64,000 bases of DNA, from positions 3,727,501-3,791,500 of the forward strand of contig NZ_CP152407.1 of the NCBI RefSeq assembly GCF_038958875.1, in the 5' to 3' direction. The DNA comes from Acidovorax sp. FHTAMBA. Lineage in GTDB: Bacteria > Pseudomonadota > Gammaproteobacteria > Burkholderiales > Burkholderiaceae_C. Positions 17,515 to 24,884 of this stretch are shown one piece after another. Positions within the stretch are counted from its first letter, which is position 1. The number at the start of each line of letters is the position of its first letter. Below the pieces are notes generated by a model. It made no database searches and had not been told where the DNA came from. It was given only the letters and a program-made list of their open reading frames with translations. The position numbers were made by a program, and so were the translations under genes.

Positions 17515-18456
17515 TTGAGCAACTCCAGCAGCCCCCTTCATATCGTCATCGCCACCCGCGAAAGCCGCCTGGCGCTGTGGCAGGCCGAGCATGTGAAGGC
17601 TCTGCTTCAGGCACGCGGTCACACCGTGGAGCTGCTGGGCATGACGACTAAGGGCGACCAGATTCTGGACCGCTCGCTGTCCAAGGTGGGTGGCAAGGGC
17701 CTGTTCGTGAAGGAGCTGGAAGTGGCGCTGGAAGAAGGCCGCGCCCACATCGCCGTGCACTCGCTCAAGGACGTGCCCATGGAGCTGCCCGAGGGCTTTG
17801 CGCTGGCCTGCGTGATGGAGCGCGAGGACCCGCGCGATGCGTTCGTGTCGCCTCGCTATGAAAACATCGATGCCCTGCCCCAGGGCGCCGTGGTCGGCAC
17901 CTCCAGCCTGCGCCGCCAGGTGCTGCTGCAGGCCCTGCGGCCCGACCTGAAGATCGAGCCCTTGCGTGGCAACCTCGACACCCGCCTGCGCAAGCTGGAC
18001 GAAGGACAGTACGACGCCATCGTGCTGGCAGCGGCGGGCCTCAAGCGCCTGGGGCTCGAATCCCGCATCCGCGCCACGTTTGCGCCCACGGCCATGCTGC
18101 CCGCCGCGGGCCAGGGCGCCTTGGGCATTGAAGTGCGCAGCGACCGGCAAGACCTCATCGCCGCACTGGCCCCGCTGGCCCACCAGTCCACGTGGCTCAC
18201 GGTGGCTGCCGAGCGTGCCGTGAGCCGCGCCATGGGGGGCAGCTGCTCGATGCCGTTGGCCGCGCACGGCACGTTCAGCAACGGTGTCTTGCAGCTCGAT
18301 GCCGCCTGGGGCGACGTGCAGGCGCAAGCCCCGCTGGTGCGCGCAACGGCCAGTGCGGCTGTCACCACCCTGGACCAGGCCGAAGCCCTGGGCGATGCGA
18401 TCGCGCAGCAGCTGCGAGCAGGTGGTGCACGAGGCGCGGATTTCACGCAGAACTGA
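17515..18456 (+). CDS. hemC: Porphobilinogen deaminase (hydroxymethylbilane synthase)
   Basis: This enzyme polymerises four porphobilinogen molecules into hydroxymethylbilane in haem synthesis. The 313-residue product has the IATRESRLALWQA N-terminus and the GGSCSMPLAAHG block, whose Cys (about 244) carries the dipyrromethane cofactor. The start is TTG at 17515, supported by AGG eight bases upstream; the conserved protein leaves no room for a downstream ATG. It is the first gene of a four-gene cluster, hemC-hemD-hemX-hemY, with five bases between hemC and hemD. Confidence 0.97.
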   Translation: MSNSSSPLHIVIATRESRLALWQAEHVKALLQARGHTVELLGMTTKGDQILDRSLSKVGGKGLFVKELEVALEEGRAHIAVHSLKDVPMELPEGFALACVMEREDPRDAFVSPRYENIDALPQGAVVGTSSLRRQVLLQALRPDLKIEPLRGNLDTRLRKLDEGQYDAIVLAAAGLKRLGLESRIRATFAPTAMLPAAGQGALGIEVRSDRQDLIAALAPLAHQSTWLTVAAERAVSRAMGGSCSMPLAAHGTFSNGVLQLDAAWGDVQAQAPLVRATASAAVTTLDQAEALGDAIAQQLRAGGARGADFTQN

Positions 18457-18461
18457 GTGCC

Positions 18462-19283
18462 ATGCCCACGCCACGGGTGATCGTCACGCGGCCCTCGCGC
18501 GAGGCCGCGCAGTGGGTGGGGCTGCTGGGCGCGCGCGGTATCACCGCCGTGGCGCTGCCGCTCATCGACATCGGCCCCTGCCGTGATGCGGCGGCAGTGC
18601 AGGCGCTCCGAGAGGCACAGGCCCGGCTCGCACAGTACCGCGCACTGATGTTTGTGAGCGGCAATGCTGTGGTCCATTTTTTTGAACAAAATAAGCCTCC
18701 AGCGCTTGATGGTCAAGCGCTTGCAGCTATCAAAACAAGAGCATGGGCCCCCGGCCCCGGCACCGTGCGCGCACTGGAGCAAGCCGGCGTGCCGCCCGAC
18801 TGCATCGATGGCCCGGCGCCCGATGCGCCGCAGTTCGACTCGGAAGCGCTGTGGCAGCAAGTGGCCGCCCAGATCCGGCCCGGCGACCGCGTGCTGATCG
18901 TGCGCGGGCGCTCTGCCACAGCCCAGGGAGCGCACGACAGCAGCCAGGGCAACGGCCGCGACTGGCTGGCGCGCCAGATTGAAGCGGCGGGTGGCATGGT
19001 GGAATTTGTGGTGGCTTACCAACGCGGCGCGCCCCACTTTTCAGCGCACGAGGTGGCGCTGGCGCAACAGGCGGCTTGCGACGGATCCCTCTGGCTGCTG
19101 AGCAGCTCCGAAGCCGTGGCCCACCTGGCCGAAGCCCTGCCCGGCCAGCACTGGGGCGCCGCACATGCACTGGCCACGCACCCGCGCATTGCCGAAGCGG
19201 CCCGCGCAGCGGGCTTTGGCACCGTGGGGGAATGCCGACCGGCGCTGGACGACGTGGTGGCCTCGATAGAATCGGCCGCATGA
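18462..19283 (+). CDS. hemD: Uroporphyrinogen-III synthase carrying an embedded repeat
   Basis: This enzyme closes hydroxymethylbilane with inversion of ring D to give uroporphyrinogen III. The 273-residue product shows the family's weakly conserved landmarks: VIVTRPSREAAQWVGLL at the start, ALMFVSGNAVVHFF, a Gly-Pro-Gly-Thr turn, DRVLIVRGR and LLSSSEAVAHL. The unusual part is residues 78-92 (LDGQALAAIKT region), encoded by a clear copy of the family A repeat that is otherwise intergenic in this window. The frame stays open through it. The start at 18462 lies five bases after the hemC stop, and the stop overlaps the hemX start (ATGA). Confidence 0.93.
   Translation: MPTPRVIVTRPSREAAQWVGLLGARGITAVALPLIDIGPCRDAAAVQALREAQARLAQYRALMFVSGNAVVHFFEQNKPPALDGQALAAIKTRAWAPGPGTVRALEQAGVPPDCIDGPAPDAPQFDSEALWQQVAAQIRPGDRVLIVRGRSATAQGAHDSSQGNGRDWLARQIEAAGGMVEFVVAYQRGAPHFSAHEVALAQQAACDGSLWLLSSSEAVAHLAEALPGQHWGAAHALATHPRIAEAARAAGFGTVGECRPALDDVVASIESAA
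18694..18731 (+). repeat. Family A repeat, copy 5, located inside hemD
   Basis: AGCCTCCAGCGCTTG, a 6-base spacer, then CAAGCGCTTGCAGCTATC, followed by the AAAAC flank seen at other copies. It lies wholly within hemD, in frame and without a stop codon. It replaces what is normally a short loop between the conserved SGNAV and GPGT blocks. Confidence 0.85.
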
Positions 19284-20401
19284 GCTCCGCGCCCCCCGAC
19301 GACCTGACCAGCCCCCCCGCCGTCAGCCCTGTGCCTGCCACGCCCCTGGCACCTGCCGCCGCTACTGCACCGGCGGCCGGCCGGGGTGGCGCCGTGACGC
19401 TGCTGCTGGGAGCCGTAGCGGCTGCCGCGCTTGTCAGCAGTGGTCTGCTCTGGCAAAAACTCAGCTCCATCCAGGAACAGCTGGCCCGGCAGTCTGCCGA
19501 CGCGGGTGCCCAGGCCATTGAGGCCCGCACGATGGCCCGCCAGGCGGAGGAGCTGGTGCGTGACACTGCCGCCCGCCTGTCCGTGGCCGAGGCGCGCGTG
19601 AGCGAAGTGGCCCTGCAGCGCAGCCAGCTGGAAGAACTCATGCAAAGCCTGTCACGCTCGCGCGATGAGAACCTGGTGGTGGACATCGAATCTGCCATCC
19701 GGCTCGCGCTGCAACAGGCACAGCTCACCGGCAGCCTGGAGCCGCTGGTGGCCGCACTCAAAAGTGCCGACCAGCGCATCGAGCGTGCCGCCCAGCCCCG
19801 GCTGGCCCCTGTGCAACGTGCCATTGGCCGCGACCTGGACCGCCTGACCCGCGCCACCGTTACCGATACCGCGGGCCTGCTGGCGCGTCTGGATGACCTG
19901 GTGCGCCAGGTGGACGACCTGCCCGTGCTCAATGCTGTGGCCCAGGCTGCTGCCACGCGCCGGCTGGCGGCTGCGGCGGCGGCCCCTGCGCCGGGCACCA
20001 CCGCCCCGACCCCCACCGAGGGCATGGCCTGGTGGCAAGCCGCATTGCAGCGCAGCTGGGAGGTGGTGCGCGACGAGGCCCGCGGCCTGGTGCGCGTAAG
20101 CCGCATCGACCAGCCCGAGGCCATCTTGCTGGCGCCCGAACAGACCTTCTTCCTGCGCGAGAACCTCAAGCTCAAGCTGCTCAACGCGCGCCTCGGGGTA
20201 CTGGCCCGCCAGTTCGAGTCCGCCCGGGCGGATCTGGCAGCCGCCACGGTGGCCCTGAACAAATACTTCGACCCGGCCTCGCGCCGCACCCAGAACGCCG
20301 CCAGCACCTTGCAGACCGCGCAGGCCAGCATCAAGGCCGCAGAGCAGCCACGCCTGGACGAAACCCTGTCGGCGCTAGCGACCGCCGCTGCGGGGAGATA
20401 A
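19280..20401 (+). CDS. hemX: HemX-type membrane protein of the haem cluster
   Basis: The 373-residue product is anchored by one membrane helix (about residues 36-57) after a Pro/Ala-rich cytoplasmic segment. A long periplasmic helical region follows, with coiled-coil character (QEQLARQSADAGAQ onward) and a C-terminal HemX domain ending in a series of Ala-rich helices. It was once called a uroporphyrinogen-III methylase, but it lacks the SAM-binding methylase domain. The role is unknown; an involvement in organising haem synthesis is only suggested by its place between hemD and hemY. The start overlaps the hemD stop by ATGA. Confidence 0.88.
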   Translation: MSSAPPDDLTSPPAVSPVPATPLAPAAATAPAAGRGGAVTLLLGAVAAAALVSSGLLWQKLSSIQEQLARQSADAGAQAIEARTMARQAEELVRDTAARLSVAEARVSEVALQRSQLEELMQSLSRSRDENLVVDIESAIRLALQQAQLTGSLEPLVAALKSADQRIERAAQPRLAPVQRAIGRDLDRLTRATVTDTAGLLARLDDLVRQVDDLPVLNAVAQAAATRRLAAAAAAPAPGTTAPTPTEGMAWWQAALQRSWEVVRDEARGLVRVSRIDQPEAILLAPEQTFFLRENLKLKLLNARLGVLARQFESARADLAAATVALNKYFDPASRRTQNAASTLQTAQASIKAAEQPRLDETLSALATAAAGR

Positions 20402-20402
20402 A

Positions 20403-20510
20403 GATGCCCCCTGAGTCGCTTTGCACCTTCCCCCAAGGGGGACGCCCCCAGTGGCCTGGCAAAGCCAGTTCCACGGGGGCGCTCGCCTTGTGCGCGCCGT
20501 TGCATTGGCT
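20403..20510 (+). repeat. Dispersed GC-rich repeat, family B, copy 1
   Basis: Between hemX and hemY lies CCCCCTGAGTCGC, CTTCCCCCAAGGGGG, ACGCCCCC and further GC-rich palindromic blocks (GGCCTGGCAAAGCC). The same layout occurs at 49.25 kb. It looks like a second, independent family of intergenic repeats able to form hairpins in the hem transcript. Confidence 0.6.
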
Positions 20511-20547
20511 AAAGGCTGCGCGCAGCGCAATGGATAACTGAACTGAT

Positions 20548-21825
20548 ATGCGCGCTGCACTTTGGCTTTTGGCGTTGTTTGGCGTGGCCGTGGCCGCAGC
20601 GCTGTTTGCGGGCAACAATCAGGGCACCGTCACACTGTACTGGCCGCCTTACCGCATCGACCTGTCTCTCAACATGGTGGTGCTGCTGCTGGTCGGCAGC
20701 TTTGTCACCATCTATGCCGCGCTGCGTGCCCTGGCCGCGCTGCTGGAGCTGCCCCACCAGGCACGCCGCTGGCGCGTTCAGCAAAAAGAACGCGCCATGC
20801 ACGCGGCCTTGCTCGACGCACTGACCCACATGCTCGGCGGCCGCTTCATCCGGTCGCGCAAGGCCGCGGTTGCCGCGCTGTCGCAGGAAAACGCGCTGGC
20901 CGCAGCCGGCGAAACCGTGCCGCACGGGCGGCAACTGCGCGCGCTGGCACACATGATTGCAGCCGAGGCCTCCCACGCGCTGCAGGATGGCGCCACGCGC
21001 GAGAGCCATCTGCAGGACGCCTTGCAGCAAGCCCCCGCGCGCGGCAGCGTGAACGAGCAGGAGATGCGCGAAGGTGCCCAGATGCGCGCTGCGCGCTGGT
21101 CCCTGGACGACCGCGATGCGGACGCAGCCCTGGAGCGCCTGGCCGCCCTGCCACAGGGCGCGGCACGCCGTACCCTGGCGCTGCGCATCAAGCTCAAGGC
21201 CACCCGCCTGGCGCGCCAGACCCAGGACGCCCTGGACACCGCGCGGCTGCTGGCCAAGCACCGTGCGTTCTCCCCCAGCGCAGCACAAAGCATTGTGCGG
21301 GGCCTGGCCATCGAGCTCATCAACAGCGCGCACGACACCGCCCAGCTGCAACGGGTCTGGATGTCGCTGGAGCCCGCTGAACGCAACATGCCCGAGCTGG
21401 CCATCCATGCAGCGCAGCGGCTTGCCGCCCTGGGAGGCGATGGCACACTGGTGCGCGCGTGGCTCCTGCCCGTGTGGGAACGCATGGTGGACCTGCCCGA
21501 CGCGCTGGCCGAGCACCATGCGCTCAAACTGGTGCGTGCGCTGGAGTCCGGTCTGGACGAGCTCGACCCCGCCTGGCTCGCCCGCATCGAAACGGCCTAC
21601 CAGGCCAACCCGCGCGATGCGCGCCTGCAATACCTTGCAGGCATGGCCTGCCGCAAGCGCCAGCTGTGGGGCAAAGCGCAGCAGTTGCTCACCCAGGCCA
21701 GCTTGCAGCTTGGCGACGCGGGCCTGCGTGCCAGCGCCTGGCGTACGCTGGCGGAGCTGGCGCAAGCACGCGGCGACGATGCCACTGCGGCCGAGGCCTG
21801 GAAGAAGGCCGCGCTCAGCCGCTAG
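20548..21825 (+). CDS. hemY: HemY-type membrane protein with tetratricopeptide repeats
   Basis: The 425-residue product has two N-terminal membrane helices (LLALFGVAVAAALFAG and MVVLLLVGSFVTIYAAL). After them comes the HemY_N signature with ALLELPHQARRW and RFIRSRKAA, and then a series of TPR-like helical pairs. The family is tied to late haem biosynthesis by gene neighbourhood and is distinct from the Gram-positive coproporphyrinogen oxidase also named HemY. It is the last gene of the cluster, separated from hemX by a family B repeat rather than overlapping it, so its expression may be tuned separately. Confidence 0.9.
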   Translation: MRAALWLLALFGVAVAAALFAGNNQGTVTLYWPPYRIDLSLNMVVLLLVGSFVTIYAALRALAALLELPHQARRWRVQQKERAMHAALLDALTHMLGGRFIRSRKAAVAALSQENALAAAGETVPHGRQLRALAHMIAAEASHALQDGATRESHLQDALQQAPARGSVNEQEMREGAQMRAARWSLDDRDADAALERLAALPQGAARRTLALRIKLKATRLARQTQDALDTARLLAKHRAFSPSAAQSIVRGLAIELINSAHDTAQLQRVWMSLEPAERNMPELAIHAAQRLAALGGDGTLVRAWLLPVWERMVDLPDALAEHHALKLVRALESGLDELDPAWLARIETAYQANPRDARLQYLAGMACRKRQLWGKAQQLLTQASLQLGDAGLRASAWRTLAELAQARGDDATAAEAWKKAALSR

Positions 21826-21939
21826 GTGAGCCGCACAAGCCGCGCAGCGGCACATCACCAGCCCCCTTCACTTGCAGCGGCCCCGCGCTGCAACATGCGC
21901 GCCGCGAGCATTGGGGAACTTTGAGCATTCAAGCCACAT

Positions 21940-21960
21940 CAATTCATATTTTTTGAATTG
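21940..21960. promoter_or_regulatory. AT-rich inverted repeat upstream of the cytochrome b561 gene
   Basis: CAATTCA and TGAATTG are separated by seven AT-rich bases in an otherwise GC-rich gap, 122 bases before the start codon. It may be an operator for a dimeric regulator or a promoter element. Confidence 0.35.
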
Positions 21961-22082
21961 TGGCATCAATCTGCCTGAAGCAGCAGGGGGCCGCCGGTTC
22001 CTACACTGCGTCATCGCCTGAGCGCCGCACCGACTGTGCGAGCCCGGCCCCTCCCCCTTTCAGACCCACGCACGTTTTTTTG

Positions 22083-22649
22083 ATGACTTCAACTGCCCCT
22101 TCCACGGCCACCCCCGCGCCCCGGTACACACACACCGCCATGCTTTTGCACTGGGTGCTGGGCCTGGCACTGGTGGGCCTGTTTGCTGTGGGGCTCTACA
22201 TGACGAGCCTGCCGTTTTCGCCACAGCGGCTCAAGCTCTACAACTGGCACAAATGGGCGGGCGTGACGTTGCTTGCGCTGTCGGCCCTGCGCCTGGTGTG
22301 GCGCCTGGTGCACCGGCCCCCCGCACTGCCAGCCAAGGTGCAGCAGGCCATGCCCGGATGGCAGAAGCTGGCCCACCATGCCACGCACTACCTGCTTTAC
22401 GCGCTGTTTTTTGCGGTGCCGCTGATCGGTTGGGCCTACAGCTCGGCGGCCGGGTTCCCCATCGTGTTCCTCGGGGTCTGGCAGTTGCCCGACCTGGTCC
22501 CGGTGAGCGAGAGCCTCGCAGAGGCCATCAAGCCCTGGCACCAGGTGACGGCCTACGCGCTCGCAGGGATGGTGGTGCTGCACATTGCGGCAGCCCTCAA
22601 GCACCACTTCATCGACCGTGATGGCTTGCTGGCGCGCATGCTGCCCTGA
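22083..22649 (+). CDS. Cytochrome b561
   Basis: The 188-residue inner-membrane protein has four helices and the histidines expected to hold two b haems: HTAMLLHWVLGL near the start, LYNWHKWAG, HHATHYLLYALF, and HIAAALKHHFIDRDGLLARML at the end. Such proteins pass electrons between quinones, superoxide or periplasmic partners. The start at 22083 is the ATG that begins the conserved protein; an upstream extension of the frame is rejected. Two YceI-family genes follow in the same direction, a combination seen in many proteobacteria in which the cytochrome and the YceI proteins are thought to act together. Confidence 0.93.
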   Translation: MTSTAPSTATPAPRYTHTAMLLHWVLGLALVGLFAVGLYMTSLPFSPQRLKLYNWHKWAGVTLLALSALRLVWRLVHRPPALPAKVQQAMPGWQKLAHHATHYLLYALFFAVPLIGWAYSSAAGFPIVFLGVWQLPDLVPVSESLAEAIKPWHQVTAYALAGMVVLHIAAALKHHFIDRDGLLARMLP

Positions 22650-22770
22650 GCCCGCTGCGGCGCCTGGCGCATGGAAAGCTCGCACCTTCAGCCGCGGGCC
22701 CCGGCCACCGTGCCCCACACCACACCACGAAGTCCGCATTTCGCCTTCTGTTTTTGATTGGAGTTCCCGC

Positions 22771-23346
22771 ATGAATCTGTCTTCCACCCTCTCCCGCCTG
22801 GTGCTGGGCACCGCCCTGGCAGTCACCGCCCAGGCCGCCCTGGCCCAGCAGCAACTGGTGCCAGCGCAGAGCGAGGTGAAGTTCACGGCCCGCCAGATGG
22901 GTGTGCCGCTGGAAGGCCACTTCAAGACCTTCAGCGCCCAAGTGGCGTTTGACCCGACCAAGCTGGCCACCAGCAAGATCCGTTTCACGGTGGATACCGG
23001 CAGTGCCACGCTGGGCTCTCGCGAAACCGATGCCGAGCTGCCCAAGCCCACCTGGTTCAACGTGCCCAAATTCCCCCAGGCGCAGTTCGAGTCGTCCAGC
23101 ATCAAGGCGCTGGGTGGTGGCAAGTTTGATGTGGCGGGCACGCTCACGATCAAGGGCCATGCGCAAAGTGTGGTGGTGCCCGTCACCCTCACGCAATCCG
23201 GTGCCACCACCACCGCAGCGGGTGCGCTGCCCATCAAGCGGCTGGCCTTCAAGATCGGCGAGAACGAGTGGGCCGACACCTCGATGGTGGCCGACGACGT
23301 TCAGGTGAAGTTCAAGCTCGCGCTGACCGGCGTGGGCAAGCTGTAA
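22771..23346 (+). CDS. YceI-family periplasmic lipid-binding protein (first copy)
   Basis: The 191-residue protein has a Sec signal peptide (hydrophobic stretch ending QAALAQ). The body is the YceI lipocalin-like barrel, which in structures binds polyisoprenoid or other lipidic chains. Typical blocks are SEVKFTARQMGVPLEGHFKTF, a KPTWFNVPKFPQAQF block and LTIKGHAQSV. GGAG lies eight bases before the start. It is 45 bases ahead of a second YceI gene, and cytochrome b561 is just upstream, so a redox or quinone-linked role is possible but unproven. Confidence 0.93.
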   Translation: MNLSSTLSRLVLGTALAVTAQAALAQQQLVPAQSEVKFTARQMGVPLEGHFKTFSAQVAFDPTKLATSKIRFTVDTGSATLGSRETDAELPKPTWFNVPKFPQAQFESSSIKALGGGKFDVAGTLTIKGHAQSVVVPVTLTQSGATTTAAGALPIKRLAFKIGENEWADTSMVADDVQVKFKLALTGVGKL

Positions 23347-23391
23347 TTTTTTCCGTTTCTTTTTTTTCAACTGTTTTTTCAGGAGTTTTTG

Positions 23392-23964
23392 ATGCGCAAA
23401 TCCCTTTTCGCCCTCGCCGCCACCGCTGTTGTGGCCACCGCCGCCCACGCAGCGCCCGCCACCTACGCCATCGACCCCACGCACACCTTTGCCACCTTCG
23501 AGATCAGCCACTTTGGCGCCGCCGTGAACCGCGGCCGCTTTGACAAAAAAGAAGGTACCGTGCAGTTCGACAAGGTCGGCAAGAGCGGCAAGGTGGAGAT
23601 CGCGTTCGACGTCGCCTCGGTCACCACCGGCACCGCCGCCTTTGACAAGCACCTGCAAAGCGCCGAGCTGCTGGACGCCGCCAAGCACCCCAAGGCCACG
23701 TTTGCCTCGGACAAGTTCAACTTCAATGGCGACAAGCTCGCATCGGTCGACGGCAAGCTCACGCTGCTGGGCAAGACCCAGCCCGTCACCCTCAAGGCCA
23801 ACCAGTTTGCCTGCTACGACAGCCCCATGCTCAAGCGCGAGGTGTGCGGCGGCGACTTCGAAACCACCATCGACCGCACCGCTTTCGGCGTGAACTACGG
23901 CATTGACTGGGGCTTCCCCAAGAACGTGCGCCTGGTGCTGCAGATCGAAGCCGTCAAGCAATAA
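23392..23964 (+). CDS. YceI-family periplasmic protein (second copy)
   Basis: The 190-residue protein has a signal peptide ending AHAAPA and a YceI barrel with the stronger family match: YAIDPTHTFATFEISHFG, FDKKEGTV, HLQSAELLDAAKHPKATF, and a GKTQPVTLKANQF block. Two cysteines (CYDSP and EVCGGDF) are probably joined in a disulfide. AGGAG lies six bases before the ATG at 23392. A strong hairpin terminator follows, so this is the end of the cytochrome b561-YceI-YceI unit. It is only loosely similar to the first copy, so the pair is not a recent duplication. Confidence 0.94.
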   Translation: MRKSLFALAATAVVATAAHAAPATYAIDPTHTFATFEISHFGAAVNRGRFDKKEGTVQFDKVGKSGKVEIAFDVASVTTGTAAFDKHLQSAELLDAAKHPKATFASDKFNFNGDKLASVDGKLTLLGKTQPVTLKANQFACYDSPMLKREVCGGDFETTIDRTAFGVNYGIDWGFPKNVRLVLQIEAVKQ

Positions 23965-23995
23965 CCGGCATCCGTCACCGCCCAGACCGTGGCAC

Positions 23996-24034
23996 AAAAG
24001 CCCCCCGCAGCCTGAACGCAGCGGGGGGCTTTTT
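23996..24034 (+). terminator. Strong Rho-independent terminator after the YceI pair
   Basis: AAAAGCCCCCCGC and GCGGGGGGCTTTT form a 13-bp stem with a 12-base loop and end in a T run, 31 bases after the stop codon. Confidence 0.92.
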
Positions 24035-24067
24035 CAATGTGGGGGTCAGGGTCAAAATTCAACTTAA

Positions 24068-24082
24068 CGTAAATCAATTACG
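24068..24082. promoter_or_regulatory. Inverted repeat upstream of the VOC gene
   Basis: CGTAA, five bases, TTACG, about 40 bases before the start codon and close to where a promoter should lie. The spacing fits a dimeric repressor such as a MarR or TetR protein, but none is encoded nearby. Confidence 0.4.
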
Positions 24083-24120
24083 AATAGTAGAATCCGCAAA
24101 CCGCTTTGAGGAGACACTGC

Positions 24121-24741
24121 ATGAACGCCATCCTGAAACCTGACCTGGCCACGCTCCCCCCACCGGCCGCCATCCAGCAGCTGCACCACTTCGCCTACAA
24201 GGCGCGTGACGCCGAGGAAACGCGCCAGTTCTACGAAGACATCCTGGGCCTGCCGCTGTATCACATCATCCAGAGCGATTACGTGCCCAGCACGGGCGAA
24301 TACTGCCCCTACACGCACTTCTTCTTTCGCTTGAAGGACGGCTCCTTCATCGCTTTCTTCGACCTGGGCGATGACGTGAAGGCCGAGCCCTCGCCCAACA
24401 CGCCGCTGTGGGTCAACCACATCGCCTTCCGGGTGGACACGGTGCAGGAGCTGGAGAACACCAAGAAGCGCCTGGAAGCCCACGGCATAGAAGTGCTGGG
24501 CGTGACGGACCACCACATCTTTCACAGCATCTATTTCTTTGACCCCAACGGCATCCGCCTGGAACTGTCGGCCCAGCTGGCCGACGAGGAGCAGATGGCC
24601 AAGGACAGCACCGTGGCCCATGCCCGTCTGGCCGAATGGACCGCGCGCAAGGAGCAGTGGCGCAAAGAGCGGGCTGAGGACAAGGTGGCAGCCCCGCTCA
24701 AGCCCCAGCAAAACGACCGGCCCGAGTATGTGAAGGGCTGA
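24121..24741 (+). CDS. VOC-family (glyoxalase / extradiol dioxygenase fold) protein
   Basis: The 206-residue product has two beta-alpha-beta-beta-beta modules. Likely metal ligands are seen in QLHHFAYKARD (His near residue 24), PLWVNHIAFRV (His near 100) and IRLELS (Glu near 150). Such proteins act as isomerases, dioxygenases or resistance proteins, and the reaction here cannot be told. The C-terminus has an unusual charged tail (EQMAKDS onward, rich in Glu, Arg and Lys). GAGGAG seven bases before the ATG at 24121 fixes the start. It is a single gene between terminators. Confidence 0.85.
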   Translation: MNAILKPDLATLPPPAAIQQLHHFAYKARDAEETRQFYEDILGLPLYHIIQSDYVPSTGEYCPYTHFFFRLKDGSFIAFFDLGDDVKAEPSPNTPLWVNHIAFRVDTVQELENTKKRLEAHGIEVLGVTDHHIFHSIYFFDPNGIRLELSAQLADEEQMAKDSTVAHARLAEWTARKEQWRKERAEDKVAAPLKPQQNDRPEYVKG

Positions 24742-24804
24742 CGGACCACAGCCATGCGCTCCATTCCGTGGGGCGCCCATCCGGTTGGATTTATGGAAAA
24801 AACA

Positions 24805-24852
24805 GGCTGCAGCGCTTTACCATAAAGCGCTTACAGCTCTTATTTTGATAGC
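24805..24852 (+). repeat. Dispersed palindromic repeat, family A, copy 6
   Basis: GGCTGCAGCGCTTTA, spacer, TAAAGCGCTTACAGCT, then a longer AT-rich link to GATAGC. It lies between the converging VOC and M48 protease genes and could end both transcripts. Confidence 0.72.
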
Positions 24853-24884
24853 AATCCGATCCCGGGAACCTGCAGCACCGGTGA

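Noticed and set aside
17386..18474. Upstream extension of ppc to 18474
   Set aside because: The frame is open by chance through hemC; the conserved PEP carboxylase begins at 17385 with a ribosome binding site.
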